A DNA stretch of 62,478 bases from Candidatus Brocadiaceae bacterium (GCA_012728835.1 JAAYEJ010000029.1:1-62478), one strand, 5' to 3'. Shown: positions 39,272 through 48,012, counted from the first letter of the stretch. Made by a program: numbers and translations. The notes: generated by a model from the letters alone, not told the origin.

Positions 39272-40057
39272 TCAGAGCCGGTCGAGGATCTGGGACCGGT
39301 TGCGGTCCTGCCACCGGTAGAAATCGGCGCGCCGGAGCCGGGCGGCAGCCGCTTCGTCGACGATGGCCACGGTGTCCGGGTGCATCTGGAGGGCCGAGGC
39401 CGGCACCTGGCTCGTGAGGGGGCCCTCGATGGCGGCGGCGACGGCTTCGGCCTTTCCGGCGCCGCCGGCCAGCAGGATGCACCTGCGGGCGTCCAGGATC
39501 GAGGCGATGCCCATGGTGACGGCAAAGCGGGGGACCTCCTCGGGGCCGGCGAAGTAACGGGCATTGTCCTCGATCGTCTCGGGGGCCAGGGCCGCTACGT
39601 GGGTGCGGGACCCCAGCGAGGTGCCGGGCTCGTTGAAGCCGATGTGGCCGTCGCGCCCGATGCCCAGGACCTGCAGATCGATGCCGCCGGCCTGCCGGAT
39701 CGCCTCCTCGTATGCGGCGCAATGGGCCCGCAGGGGTTGGGCCAGGCCGTCGGGGACGTGGGTGTTCTGCGGCTTGACGTTGATGTGGTCGAAGAGCCGG
39801 TCGTTCATGAAGGCGCGATAGCTCTGCGGGTGGTCCGGCCCGAGGCCGACGTATTCGTCCAGGTTGAACGTGACGACGGGGGCGAAGTCGAGCCCATCGT
39901 TCGTGTGGGCGTCGATCAGGCGGGCGTAGAGCCCCTCGGGAGAGCTGCCGGTGGCGAGGCCCAGGACCGCGTCGGGCTTCTGACGGAGCGCGGCGATGAC
40001 GATCTCGGCCGCCCGGGCGCTCATCTCCTCGTAGTCGCGGACAAGGATGACGTCCAT
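39272..40057 (-). CDS. nagB: Glucosamine-6-phosphate deaminase
   Basis: NagB (261 residues) converts glucosamine-6-phosphate to fructose-6-phosphate and ammonia. Active-site motifs are LGLATGSSPEGLYARL (phosphate loop), TFNLDEYVGL with the catalytic Asp, and GIGRDGHIGFNEPG, which carries the Asp-His-Glu relay. The length matches the shorter Bacillus-type enzymes. nagA is not adjacent. The start at 40057 puts MDVILVRDYEEMS at the N-terminus as usual. Confidence 0.95.
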   Translation of the reverse strand: MDVILVRDYEEMSARAAEIVIAALRQKPDAVLGLATGSSPEGLYARLIDAHTNDGLDFAPVVTFNLDEYVGLGPDHPQSYRAFMNDRLFDHINVKPQNTHVPDGLAQPLRAHCAAYEEAIRQAGGIDLQVLGIGRDGHIGFNEPGTSLGSRTHVAALAPETIEDNARYFAGPEEVPRFAVTMGIASILDARRCILLAGGAGKAEAVAAAIEGPLTSQVPASALQMHPDTVAIVDEAAAARLRRADFYRWQDRNRSQILDRL

Positions 40058-40124
40058 CGGCACGATTCCTCGCAACGGGTCAACGGCACGGAGGCGTCCG
40101 GTCGGTTGGCCTTCGGGGGAAACA

Positions 40125-40155
40125 CGGCGGCGCCCCGGCCAGGGGGGCGCCGCCG
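40125..40155 (-). terminator. Terminator-like hairpin between the small lipoprotein gene and nagB
   Basis: On the minus strand arms CGGCGGCGCCCC and GGGGCGCCGCCG enclose a 7-nt loop and are followed by TGTTTCC. The U-run is weak. Confidence 0.5.
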
Positions 40156-40202
40156 TCCGTCCTGCGCAGACCAGACCATGCGGCGCAAGGCCGCATCGGC
40201 AC

Positions 40203-40400
40203 TCAGCGATACGGAGGGAAGCTGCTCTCGTAGAGCGAACTCTTCTCGTCCAGTCCGAGGGTCCAGTCGACGTCGTCGACCATGCTGTCGATGTCCCGCC
40301 TCATGGAGTAGTTGCGGTATCGGTTCCGTTCCAGCGTGCAGCCGAGCGAACCGACGACCATTATCAAGCAGAGGACTACGCCGACCCAGCGGGTGATCAT
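40203..40400 (-). CDS. Small predicted lipoprotein
   Basis: A 65-residue protein. Its N-terminus, MITRWVGVVLCLIMVVGSLGC, looks like a lipoprotein signal ending at Cys21, though the lipobox (S-L-G-C) is atypical at -3. The mature part is short and charged (TLERNRYRNYSMRRDIDSMVDDVDW). The function is unknown. A very good promoter lies just upstream, and GAGGGAGACG precedes the ATG, so the gene is likely real despite its size. Confidence 0.6.
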   Translation of the reverse strand: MITRWVGVVLCLIMVVGSLGCTLERNRYRNYSMRRDIDSMVDDVDWTLGLDEKSSLYESSFPPYR

Positions 40401-40448
40401 CTGTCTCGTCTCCCTCACAATGAACCGTGCCCCGGACGGGCTGCCAAG

Positions 40449-40477
40449 ACTATAGTCATTCGCCTGGCCGTTGTCAA
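40449..40477 (-). promoter_or_regulatory. Promoter of the small lipoprotein gene
   Basis: On the minus strand a perfect TTGACA (40472-40477) and TATAGT (40449-40454) with a 17-bp spacer. Confidence 0.75.
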
Positions 40478-40591
40478 CCCGGCAGGACCTTCCGGCGCCG
40501 CCAGGGCATCTCAGGCCCATGCGTGCAGAGGGGCGGCGAACCCCCGGGGGCGCTGTGCAGCCCCCCCGGGAGGTCCGCGACGTCGGGAAGA

Positions 40592-40822
40592 TCATTCAAC
40601 GCGCTCGCCCTGTGCCTCGAGTGCGCGGCGGCGTTCTTCCTCTTCCGCCTGCTTCGCGGCCTGCTGCTCCGGCGTGAGCTGAGGTTCTGCGGACTCGACG
40701 CCGGCCGCAGGCGTCCCCGCCCCGCCGGCAGGAGCACCCTCGTCCTTGCCACCGAAGAGCAGGATGGCACCCACAATGATGACGATGACAACGACAATCC
40801 CGATCCCCACGCGCTTGTCCAC
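40592..40822 (-). CDS. Small single-pass membrane protein
   Basis: A 76-residue protein with one N-terminal membrane helix (about 5-26, VGIGIVVVIVIIVGAILLFGG), a Gly/Ala/Pro linker and a charged helical tail (PEQQAAKQAEEEERRRALEAQ). The start is set at GTG 40822, which has GGAGG seven nt upstream. The in-frame ATG at 40912 overlaps the -10 box of the promoter and cannot be used. The function is unknown. Confidence 0.6.
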   Translation of the reverse strand: MDKRVGIGIVVVIVIIVGAILLFGGKDEGAPAGGAGTPAAGVESAEPQLTPEQQAAKQAEEEERRRALEAQGERVE

Positions 40823-40910
40823 GATCAACCTCCAGAGACTTGATCCTGAAACCTCCCGGCCGGAGCCCTCTCGCTCCCCCTGGTACCGGGGGGGGTCCGC
40901 ATACGAAAGC

Positions 40911-40939
40911 ATTATAGCGGGGTCTCGGCAGGCGCGCAA
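40911..40939 (-). promoter_or_regulatory. Promoter of the small membrane protein gene
   Basis: On the minus strand TTGCGC (40934-40939) and a perfect TATAAT (40911-40916) with a 17-bp spacer. It decides the GTG start at 40822. Confidence 0.65.
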
Positions 40940-40976
40940 GTCCTGTTCGGCTCACAGTGCGGAGGGCAGTTGTGGC

Positions 40977-41004
40977 TTGACTCCCGGTCCTGAGCGATTA
41001 GAAT
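40977..41004 (+). promoter_or_regulatory. Promoter of mtnP
   Basis: TTGACT (40977-40982) and TAGAAT (40999-41004) with a 16-bp spacer; about 61 nt of leader. Confidence 0.6.
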
Positions 41005-41071
41005 GCGGCAGCGTGGTGGGGGCGTTGCGGCCTCCGATGATTCGGACGAACGGCATCTGCGGGAGTGACCG

Positions 41072-41941
41072 ATGGAGCGACTGGATGAGGCGATCGGCGT
41101 GATCGGAGGCTCGGGGCTGTGCGGCATGGAGGGTCTGGAGCCGATCGAGGAGGTGGAGGTGGCCACCCCGTTCGGCGCGCCGTCCGATCACTACATTGTT
41201 GGGAAGATCGAGGGCCGTCTCGTCGTCTTCCTGGCCCGGCACGGCCGCACGCACCGGCTGCTGCCGCACGAGCTGAACTACCGGGCCAACCTGTTCGGGT
41301 TCAAGAAGCTCGGCGTGCAGCGCATCGTCTCGGTCTCGGCCGTGGGCAGCCTCAAGGAGGACATCCATCCGCTGCACATTGTTGTGCCGGATCAGTTCTT
41401 CGACAGGACGCGCCACCGCGCGGACACGTTCTTCGGCGACGGGGTGGTGGTGCACGTGGGATTCGGGGACCCGGTATGCCCTCAACTGCACGGCGCGCTC
41501 TGCCACGCGGCGGCGGCCAGCGGAGCGACGGTCTGGCCGGGGGGCACCTACGTGTGCATGGAGGGGCCGGCGTTTTCCACGCGGGCGGAGTCGCAGGTCT
41601 ATCGGTCCTGGGGTGCCAGCGTGATCGGCATGACGAACCTGCCGGAGGCCAAGCTTGCCCGCGAGGCGGAGATGTGTTACGCTACGCTGGCTCTCGTGAC
41701 CGATTTCGACTGCTGGCACGAGGCCGAGGAGGCTGTCACGCAGCAGGACGTTCTGCAGAACATGCAGGCGAATGTCGCCACTGCACAGAGGACGCTGCGT
41801 GCGCTGGTCGCGTCTCTCGGGCGGGAGCGGTCCTGCGCATGCGGGGACGCGCTCCGCAGTGCGTTCGCCAGGCCGCCCGGGCAGGCGCCTGCGGCCGCGC
41901 GGGAGAGACTGGACATCATCATCGGCAAGTACTTACAATAG
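41072..41941 (+). CDS. mtnP: S-methyl-5'-thioadenosine phosphorylase
   Basis: MTAP (289 residues) splits methylthioadenosine into adenine and methylthioribose-1-phosphate. The PNP/MTAP class 2 motifs are IGVIGGSGLCGMEGLE (about 8-23), FLARHGRTHRLLPHELNYRANLFGFKKLGVQRIVSVSAVGSL, the P-D-Q-F-F-D-R-T-R segment, YVCMEGPAFSTRAES and GMTNLPEAKLAREAEMCYATLALVTDFDCW. The TNLPEAKLAREAE form favours MTA over purine nucleosides. It is 47 bp upstream of the zinc-ribbon/STAS gene and may lead that operon. Confidence 0.93.
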   Translation: MERLDEAIGVIGGSGLCGMEGLEPIEEVEVATPFGAPSDHYIVGKIEGRLVVFLARHGRTHRLLPHELNYRANLFGFKKLGVQRIVSVSAVGSLKEDIHPLHIVVPDQFFDRTRHRADTFFGDGVVVHVGFGDPVCPQLHGALCHAAAASGATVWPGGTYVCMEGPAFSTRAESQVYRSWGASVIGMTNLPEAKLAREAEMCYATLALVTDFDCWHEAEEAVTQQDVLQNMQANVATAQRTLRALVASLGRERSCACGDALRSAFARPPGQAPAAARERLDIIIGKYLQ

Positions 41942-41988
41942 CCGGTCAGCAGCCACACGCACACGCGAACTGTGGGAGAAGCGCAGAG

Positions 41989-42525
41989 ATGCCAGACGAG
42001 ATCGTCATCAAGTGCGACAACTGTGGGCATAAGCTGGTCACCGAGAGCCGGTTCATCGGCAAGAAGGGCAAGTGCCCCAAGTGCGGCGCCACCATCCGTC
42101 TTCGGCAGCCCGGCGCGGCCTCGTCCGGAAGCGGGGAGCAGCAGGTGGTTGTCGAAGAAGTGGAGACGCGCAAGGACGCCCTGCTGCGGGTCAAGAAGCA
42201 GAACGACGTTGCCATCGTCGGCTTCGCCACCTCCCGCATCCTCGACCAGTCGAACGTGCAGCAGCTCGGCGAGGAATTCGACGCGCTCATCGACCAGTTC
42301 AAGCTGCGCAAGATCGTCGTCAACTTCTCCGGCGTCACCTACATGAGCAGCGCCGTGATGGGCAAGCTGGTCGGGCTGCTCAAGAAGTCCAAGGCCTCCG
42401 GCGGGCGCCTGATCCTCTGTGCGATCGAGGACAGCATCTTCGAGATCTTCGAGATCATGCGATTCGACAAGATGTTCGAGATCAGCAAGACCGAGGACAA
42501 GGCCGTTCTTGAACTGACGGGCTGA
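41989..42525 (+). CDS. Zinc-ribbon STAS-domain (anti-anti-sigma-like) protein
   Basis: A 178-residue protein. Residues about 8-35 form a zinc ribbon (IKCDNCGHKL...GKCPKCGATI), like the 'CDNC..CPKCG' ribbons common in planctomycete proteins. A linker leads to a STAS domain (about 70-175). The STAS phosphorylation loop reads VTYMSSAVMGKLVGLL, with a serine at the position phosphorylated in SpoIIAA. It could be switched by a Ser kinase and a SpoIIE phosphatase; one such pair is at 25272-28436, far away. It is followed 5 bp later by the duplicated-domain gene, so it heads a tight five-gene run. Confidence 0.85.
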   Translation: MPDEIVIKCDNCGHKLVTESRFIGKKGKCPKCGATIRLRQPGAASSGSGEQQVVVEEVETRKDALLRVKKQNDVAIVGFATSRILDQSNVQQLGEEFDALIDQFKLRKIVVNFSGVTYMSSAVMGKLVGLLKKSKASGGRLILCAIEDSIFEIFEIMRFDKMFEISKTEDKAVLELTG

Positions 42526-42530
42526 GTGGA

Positions 42531-43472
42531 ATGGCTGTCAGCCGTGCATCGGACGGCGAGAAGGCCCTGAAGGCTTTCGGCTGGCAGGCCGTCGCCCTGA
42601 ATGTCCCTCCCGACTGGGAACTCGCCTACACGCGGGGATCCCGCGAAACCGGCCGCGTCCGCCTCACCGACGGCGAATCCGTGCGGCTGGAACTCGACTG
42701 GCGCACCGACCGCGGCGTCGCCTCCCCGGCGGCCGTGGCGGGCCTGTTCCTGGCCAAGCAGGCCCGCAAGGCGCGCAGGAACGGCACGGCCTTCGACGTG
42801 CAGCGCGGCCTGAACCTCGCCCACCCGCCCGGCATGGACGTCGAGTGCTATCGCTGCGTCGGCCCGCGGCAGGTGCTCGCCATGGTCAGCCGCTGCCGCG
42901 AATGCCGCCGGCTCGTGCACCTCCAGATCCTCGGCGCGCGGGACGACTCCCTGCGGAGCCTGGCCCGGCGCGTCTTCTCCTCGCTGCGCGACCATCCCGA
43001 CGAGGGCGTGTGCCGGTGGAGCATCTTCGACGTGCGGCTGCAGACTCCCGAGCGGCTCCGCCTGGCCGAGAGCAGCCTGCAGAGCGGCCGCATCCGGCTG
43101 AGCTTCGCCCGGGGGCCGAGCCGACTGGAGTTCACGCGCGTCAGCCTGGCGGACGTGCTTCTGGCCCGGCAGAGCCTGGCCGACTGGTTCCGGACCATGC
43201 ACGCACGCCGGCTGCGGCGGCGCCGTTTCGTGGTGGAGGAGGCCCCCGTGCGCGGCCACGCCGGCCTGCGGGTGCACGGCCGGCGCCGGCTCCTGCTGGA
43301 CCCGGGCCGGCCGGTGGGGCGCGGGCGCGTCCTGCGGGCCGCGTGCTGGCACTGCGAGGAGACGAACCGGCTGTTCCTGTGCGCGTTCGACGGGCTTGCG
43401 CGGGACCTCGCGTGGTTCGAGCCGGCGGTCGAGGCGTTCGAGTGCTGCGACGGCGGGGAGGCGACGAGATGA
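42531..43472 (+). CDS. Uncharacterised protein with an internal domain duplication
   Basis: A 313-residue protein with no family I can name. It appears to be two copies of one domain (about 15-160 and 160-310). Each begins with a Trp-led strand (GWQAVALNVPPDWEL and CRWSIFDVRLQTPERLRL). A G-R-[VI]-R-L strand follows (TGRVRLTDGESVRLELDW and SGRIRLSFARGPSRLEF). Each then reaches a Cys pair followed by a hydrophobic strand and helix (RCRECRRLVHLQI and CWHCEETNRLFLCAF). The order resembles DcrB/PsbP-like domains, but this is a guess. No signal peptide or membrane helix is seen. Its stop overlaps the start of the PqqD-like gene by 4 bp (ATGA). Confidence 0.75.
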   Translation: MAVSRASDGEKALKAFGWQAVALNVPPDWELAYTRGSRETGRVRLTDGESVRLELDWRTDRGVASPAAVAGLFLAKQARKARRNGTAFDVQRGLNLAHPPGMDVECYRCVGPRQVLAMVSRCRECRRLVHLQILGARDDSLRSLARRVFSSLRDHPDEGVCRWSIFDVRLQTPERLRLAESSLQSGRIRLSFARGPSRLEFTRVSLADVLLARQSLADWFRTMHARRLRRRRFVVEEAPVRGHAGLRVHGRRRLLLDPGRPVGRGRVLRAACWHCEETNRLFLCAFDGLARDLAWFEPAVEAFECCDGGEATR

Positions 43473-43870
43473 GGCCATTCGGGCGCCCGCGGTCGGCCGG
43501 TCGGCCGCTGAGCCGTGCGCTGTCCCTGTCGGCCCGGCCGGTGCTGAACCGTCTGGTCAAGGTGGACCGCGACCGGGAGGGGCACGTGATCCTCCAGGTG
43601 CCCCGTGCGGACAACTCCCTGGTGCGGAGCGTCACGCGCTGGTTCCGGCTGCCGCCGTACAAGCCGATTGCACTTGACGAACTCGGGACGTTCGTCATAG
43701 AACTATGCGACGGGCGCCGCACGGTGCGGGATTTGGTTGATATGTTTGCGAAAAGGTATAAACTCAACCGGCGGGAGGCGGAAGTGGGGATGACGACGTT
43801 CCTGCGGACGCTCGCCCGCCGATCGATCATCGCACTGGTCATCGAGGGCGAGGACGTGCCGGCTCCCTGA
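43469..43870 (+). CDS. PqqD-like (RiPP recognition element) protein
   Basis: A 133-residue protein whose C-terminal half (about 60-125) is a PqqD-like winged helix: KPIALDELGTFVIELCDGRRTVRDLVDMFAKRYKLNRREAEVGMTTFLRTLARRSIIAL. PqqD domains bind leader peptides of ribosomally made, modified peptides (RRE). The N-terminal half is basic and includes LVKVDRDREGHVILQVPRADNSLVRSVTRWFRLPPY. No radical-SAM or other modifying enzyme is adjacent and no precursor peptide was found in the short gaps. It is translationally coupled to the upstream gene and lies 36 bp before the permease gene. Confidence 0.83.
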   Translation: MRPFGRPRSAGRPLSRALSLSARPVLNRLVKVDRDREGHVILQVPRADNSLVRSVTRWFRLPPYKPIALDELGTFVIELCDGRRTVRDLVDMFAKRYKLNRREAEVGMTTFLRTLARRSIIALVIEGEDVPAP

Positions 43871-43906
43871 GGCGGCGACCGTTCGGTTAGCTTGCGGAGG
43901 TCATCT

Positions 43907-45307
43907 GTGGCACAGCCCGGGCACGGCGGCGGACAGAAGATCGGCCGGCAGATCGTCCTGCCGTTCAGCAAAGCGTTCGAGATCGCCTGGAAGGGCATCA
44001 AGATCCGCATCTGGCGCTCGATGATCACCATGAGCGGCATCATCCTGGCCATCGCGTTCCTCATGTCCGTCTGGACCGGCGGCGTCTTCGAGCGGGCGCT
44101 GCATGCCGTTCCGGAGAGCCATCCGCTGCACTCGCTCGTGCAGGGCGCCCTGGAGGCCGAGGCGATGGCCGGCGGCGGCGTGCGCCTGCACTGCGTCGTG
44201 GCGGAGGAGCGCGCCGGCGGCAGCGTGGAGGCGATCACGCCCGGCGGCAGCCTCGAGACGTTCCTGAACGCCACCGAGGCGTTCCGGGCCGAGAGCGTGT
44301 CGGCGGAGGCCGAGGCGCTGGCCGAGGTGCTGGACCGGGAGACGGCCGACGTCAGCGCGCTGATCCTTGTGGGGCTGCCGCCCGGCCTGGCGGACGCACA
44401 GGCGGCGTCCCTGCTGGAGCGGTTCGTGCGCGACGGCGGCTTCCTGCTCGTCTATGGCGCCGGGGGCGTGTCCGACGCGGCCGAGAGCCCCCTGGCCGGA
44501 CTCCTGCCGGCCACCCCCGCGGGCGGCGTCCGGTCCTTTGACGAAGGGAGCCTGACGCGCGGCCCCCAGGCCGTGCAGGTGCAGTGGGCGACGCATCCGG
44601 CGGCCCGGTTCGTCGAGGCCCGGGCCAGGTCGGGCGCCGTCGCCATGGCCGTGGCGCGGGACGGCGGAGACGAGGTGGCCTGGAGCTGGGACCTCGGCAA
44701 GGGGCAGGTGGCCTGGTACTCGGTGGATGGCGCCTCGGCGGCCGACCCCGACGTGCTCTCCTGGTTTGTCCGCGGGCAGGGCGCCGAAGGCGCCGACGAG
44801 ACGGTGCAGGTCGCCGGCAGCCTGATGAACCGGCTGATCGCGCGCGGGGCGGGCAGTCGCGGCCAGACGCACGACATGCGCGGCGTCTGGCTCGTCACCC
44901 TGAGCCTGATGGTGTGTGTGGTCGGCATCACCAACGCCATGCTGATGAGCGTTACCGAACGGTTCCGCGAGATCGGCACCATGAAGTGCCTCGGCGCGCT
45001 GGACCGGTTCGTCGTGAAGCTCTTCCTGATCGAGTCGTCCCTCCAGGGCGTCGTGGGCTCGCTGATCGGGGCCTTCATCGGCTTCGTGCTGGCGTTTCTG
45101 CGCGCGCTGCTCACCTACCGCGTCACGGACCTGGAGACGGGCGAGACCTTCTGGCTGACGCTGCACTTCTTCCCCATCGGGTCCGTTCTGGTCTGGCTGG
45201 TGATCGCCCTGGCCGTGGGGATCGTTCTGAGCATTGTCGCCGCCATTTACCCGGCCATCCGTGCGGCGCGGATGGAGCCGGTGCAGGCCATGCGGGTCGA
45301 GGCGTAG
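43907..45307 (+). CDS. FtsX/MacB-like ABC permease with a GATase-like extracytoplasmic insert
   Basis: A 466-residue permease. The first membrane helix (about 38-56, SMITMSGIILAIAFLMSVW) and the three C-terminal helices (about 325-345, 380-405, 430-455) follow the MacB/FtsX pattern, including EIGTMKCLGALDRFVVKLFLIES and the ending AIRAARMEPVQAMRVEA. The extracytoplasmic domain (about 60-320) does not look like the usual MacB periplasmic core. It contains VSALILVGLPPGL...LLERFVRDGGFLLVYGAGG and the later AVAMAVARDGGDEVAWSWDLGKGQVAWYS, reminiscent of class-I glutamine-amidotransferase-like folds such as DUF4159/DUF4350. The start GTG 43907 has GGAGG six nt upstream. The ATPase gene follows. Confidence 0.82.
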   Translation: MAQPGHGGGQKIGRQIVLPFSKAFEIAWKGIKIRIWRSMITMSGIILAIAFLMSVWTGGVFERALHAVPESHPLHSLVQGALEAEAMAGGGVRLHCVVAEERAGGSVEAITPGGSLETFLNATEAFRAESVSAEAEALAEVLDRETADVSALILVGLPPGLADAQAASLLERFVRDGGFLLVYGAGGVSDAAESPLAGLLPATPAGGVRSFDEGSLTRGPQAVQVQWATHPAARFVEARARSGAVAMAVARDGGDEVAWSWDLGKGQVAWYSVDGASAADPDVLSWFVRGQGAEGADETVQVAGSLMNRLIARGAGSRGQTHDMRGVWLVTLSLMVCVVGITNAMLMSVTERFREIGTMKCLGALDRFVVKLFLIESSLQGVVGSLIGAFIGFVLAFLRALLTYRVTDLETGETFWLTLHFFPIGSVLVWLVIALAVGIVLSIVAAIYPAIRAARMEPVQAMRVEA

Positions 45308-45364
45308 CGCGCACGCGCCGCCGTGCTTCGGCCGCCATGAGGTGCAAGCGAGGAGGATGGAGCC

Positions 45365-46186
45365 TTGGCAGATACCGCAGCCGCCCGAACCGACGTCGAG
45401 CAGCAGACCGTCGTGCGCACCGTGGACGTGCGCAAGATCTACCGCATGGGCAAGGTCGAGGTGCACGCCCTCAAGGGCATCACGCTGGACATCCAGGTCG
45501 GTGAGTACATCAGCATCATGGGCCCCAGCGGCAGCGGCAAGACGACGCTGTTCAACATGGTCGGGGCGCTGGACAAGCCCAGCAGCGGCCAGGTCTACAT
45601 CGACGAGGTCGACGTGGCCCAGCTGGACGCCTACGAACTCGCCTGGCTCCGCTGCCGGAAGATCGGCTACATCTTCCAGACGTTCAACCTCATCCCCGTC
45701 ATGTCGGCGCTGGAAAACGTCACGCTGCCGATGACCTTCGCCGGCCTGACCACCGACGAGGCGCGCGACAAGGGCATGGACCTGCTCGACCAGGTCGGGC
45801 TGGCCGAGCGCTACGACCACAAGCCCTTCGAGCTGTCCGGCGGGCAGCAGCAGCGCGTTGCGATCGCCCGCGCCATGGCCAACTCGCCCAGCATCATCCT
45901 GGCCGACGAGCCCACCGGCAACCTGGACCTGGCCACGGGCAAGGAGATCATCCAGCTCCTCGGCGAGATGAACGCACACCAGAACGTGACGATCATCACG
46001 GCGACGCACGACATCAAGATGCTCAGCGCCTCCGACCGCATCATCTGGGTGCGCGACGGCACGCTGGCGAAGATCGAACGCCGCGAGGACCTGGACATCC
46101 AGGTGGGGTCCATCGAAGGCGATGCCGAGGGCGGCGTGGAGGCCTCCCTGCGCGGGACCGAAGAGGACGAACAGGACGCCGGCTGA
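45365..46186 (+). CDS. MacB/LolD-type ABC transporter ATPase
   Basis: A 273-residue ATPase. Walker [16 protein letters not shown], the Q-loop [16 protein letters not shown], signature [15 protein letters not shown], Walker [13 protein letters not shown] and the H-loop TATHD are intact. The sequence is closest in style to MacB/LolD/FtsE, which power extraction or mechanotransmission rather than classic import. The start is TTG at 45365, which has GAGGAGG 12 nt before it. A C-terminal acidic extension of about 30 residues ([20 protein letters not shown]) is unusual. It pairs with the permease encoded 57 bp upstream. Confidence 0.93.
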   Translation: MADTAAARTDVEQQTVVRTVDVRKIYRMGKVEVHALKGITLDIQVGEYISIMGPSGSGKTTLFNMVGALDKPSSGQVYIDEVDVAQLDAYELAWLRCRKIGYIFQTFNLIPVMSALENVTLPMTFAGLTTDEARDKGMDLLDQVGLAERYDHKPFELSGGQQQRVAIARAMANSPSIILADEPTGNLDLATGKEIIQLLGEMNAHQNVTIITATHDIKMLSASDRIIWVRDGTLAKIERREDLDIQVGSIEGDAEGGVEASLRGTEEDEQDAG

Positions 46187-46202
46187 GGACGGCCCCGGCG
46201 CC

Positions 46203-47408
46203 TCAGTGCGCCCTGCAGACGAGCGCGCCCGGGTAGTAGTGCTGCAGGATCTCCTGCCACGTGTGGCCGGCGCGCGCCATCCCCCGCGCGCCCCACTGGC
46301 ACAGGCCCACCCCGTGGCCGTAGCCGCGCCCCTGGAGCGAGAACACCCCGTCCCGCGCCGTCACCCGGAAGCGGAGGCTGCGCATGCGGTTGCCGCCCAG
46401 GGCGCGGCGCAGCGCCCCCGCGTCCAGCTTCACCTCGTCGTTGATGAGCACGAACCGCGCGTAGCCGTCCGGCTCGGTCTCGAGGGGCCGTAGGGTGCGG
46501 ACCTCCGCGACGTCCGGCCGGTCGAGCCGGCGGGCCAGATCGGCGCCGGTCACCTCCAGGCTCCACTCATACCAGCGCGTGCCCCGGCACCACGGGCACT
46601 CGACGCCCCGCAGCGGCGGCAGGGCGTCCAGTGCGAAGACCCGTTCGACGGCAACCGTCCGGCCGCCGCACGTGCTCTGGAAGTAGGCGGGGAGGGGGCG
46701 GTCGTCGTAGGCCAGCACGATGCCTGCGGTCAACTCGGTGGCCAGGCGGGCCGGGCGCGATTCGGCCTCCCGGCCGCGGTAGGCCATGTCCGCCGGCACC
46801 ATGTGGCCGCGGGCGTCCAGCGTGTACAGCATGAACGTGCGGGCCGCCACGGCCTGGGCCATCAGGGCCTCCATCGGCCAGCGGGCATACAGTTCCCGGC
46901 CGACCACACCGGCGATGTACTGCTCCGGCGGGAGCACGTTGACCGCGCGGACGCAGTCCCCGGGGCGGACCGTCAGGACCAGGTGCCCGCGATAGGCGTC
47001 TTCGCCCAGGACGAACCCGTCGTCGTTCGGCCGCAGTTGCGCCTCCCCTTCGGGGACGGCCAGGTCGTTCAGGTGCAGGACCTCGCCCGAGGCGGTCACC
47101 CGCCAGGGCCCCTCGCCCATGTCCAGGAAGCGCTCGCCGGGCGCGTACCAGCTCGCGCCGCCGGGGCACGAGAGGCGCAGAGACGGCGACGCCGAGACGA
47201 TGACCACCGGGACCGTCTCCGGGTACACGATCGAGGCCGGTGCGGCGGGCATGGGCGGCACCACGGGCAGGGGGCGCCAGAACTGCCACCCGTACAGGCC
47301 CACGAAGGCCAGCAGGCCCAGGGCGGCGGCCGCTGCGGCGAGGCCCGGGCCGGGGCCGCGCCGGCGCGGCGGGCGGGGGGCGGCCTCGAGGGGCGTCTGT
47401 TCGTCCAT
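46203..47408 (-). CDS. SpoIID/LytB-domain protein, membrane anchored
   Basis: A 401-residue protein with one N-terminal membrane helix (about 22-42, [20 protein letters not shown]). The SpoIID domain spans about 150-400 with [36 protein letters not shown], the Cys/Gly-rich STCGGRT and CPWCRGTRW segments, and the C-terminal [34 protein letters not shown]. SpoIID is a lytic transglycosylase that cuts denuded peptidoglycan in sporulation; outside spore formers relatives are general wall enzymes. It is the last gene of the leftward TPR-ruvA-ruvB-queH run and converges on the ABC gene with 16 bp between them. Confidence 0.9.
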   Translation of the reverse strand: MDEQTPLEAAPRPPRRRGPGPGLAAAAAALGLLAFVGLYGWQFWRPLPVVPPMPAAPASIVYPETVPVVIVSASPSLRLSCPGGASWYAPGERFLDMGEGPWRVTASGEVLHLNDLAVPEGEAQLRPNDDGFVLGEDAYRGHLVLTVRPGDCVRAVNVLPPEQYIAGVVGRELYARWPMEALMAQAVAARTFMLYTLDARGHMVPADMAYRGREAESRPARLATELTAGIVLAYDDRPLPAYFQSTCGGRTVAVERVFALDALPPLRGVECPWCRGTRWYEWSLEVTGADLARRLDRPDVAEVRTLRPLETEPDGYARFVLINDEVKLDAGALRRALGGNRMRSLRFRVTARDGVFSLQGRGYGHGVGLCQWGARGMARAGHTWQEILQHYYPGALVCRAH

Positions 47409-47421
47409 GCGGCGCTCCTGG

Positions 47422-48012
47422 TCACGAGACCTCGGGCGTGTCGGCGGCGGGCCCCTGGCCGCGGTAGACGTGCAGGGCCGTGTCGCGGAACCGTTCCCAT
47501 TCGCTGAAGACGCAGCCGCAGTAGTTCTGCAGGTAGAGGCGCATCCGGCGGGCGCGTTCGTGGCCGCGCTCGGCCAGCGGGCGCCAGTCCTGCGCCAGGA
47601 AGGCCACGCCGTGGGTCCGGGCGCACTCCTCGCCGATCGCGCGGATGACGGAATGGTCCTGGTGGGTGCTGGACAGCAGCGTGGTGGCAAATGCCTCGTA
47701 GCCGCCGCGGGCCGCCGTCTCGGCCGTGCGCGCCAGCCGCAGGCGGTAGCAGTCGGCGCAGCGTTCGGCCGCCGGGGCCGCCCAGCGCACGGCCGCCAGC
47801 CAGTCGGGCAGCCCGTAGTCCTCCTGGTAGGTCACCGGCAGCGGCAGTCGCTCCTGGAGCACCTTGAGTGCCTTCAGGCGCCGGCGGAACTCGATGAACG
47901 GGTGGATGTTCGGGTTGCTGAAGAACCCGTGGACCCGGTGGCCGTTGCGCGCCAGCTCCTCGGCCGGCTCGATGGCGCATGCGGCGCAGCAGACGTGGAG
48001 GAGCACTCTCAT
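47422..48012 (-). CDS. queH: Epoxyqueuosine reductase QueH
   Basis: QueH (196 residues, DUF208) performs the last step of queuosine synthesis, reducing epoxyqueuosine in tRNA; it replaces the cobalamin enzyme QueG. The adjacent cysteines in LHVCCAACA (about 5-13), the CADCYRLRL pair and the C-terminal YCGCVFS motif bind the iron-sulfur cluster and metal. FFSNPNIHPFIEFRRR is also characteristic. It is 13 bp before the SpoIID-like gene and 44 bp after ruvB. Confidence 0.94.
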   Translation of the reverse strand: MRVLLHVCCAACAIEPAEELARNGHRVHGFFSNPNIHPFIEFRRRLKALKVLQERLPLPVTYQEDYGLPDWLAAVRWAAPAAERCADCYRLRLARTAETAARGGYEAFATTLLSSTHQDHSVIRAIGEECARTHGVAFLAQDWRPLAERGHERARRMRLYLQNYCGCVFSEWERFRDTALHVYRGQGPAADTPEVS

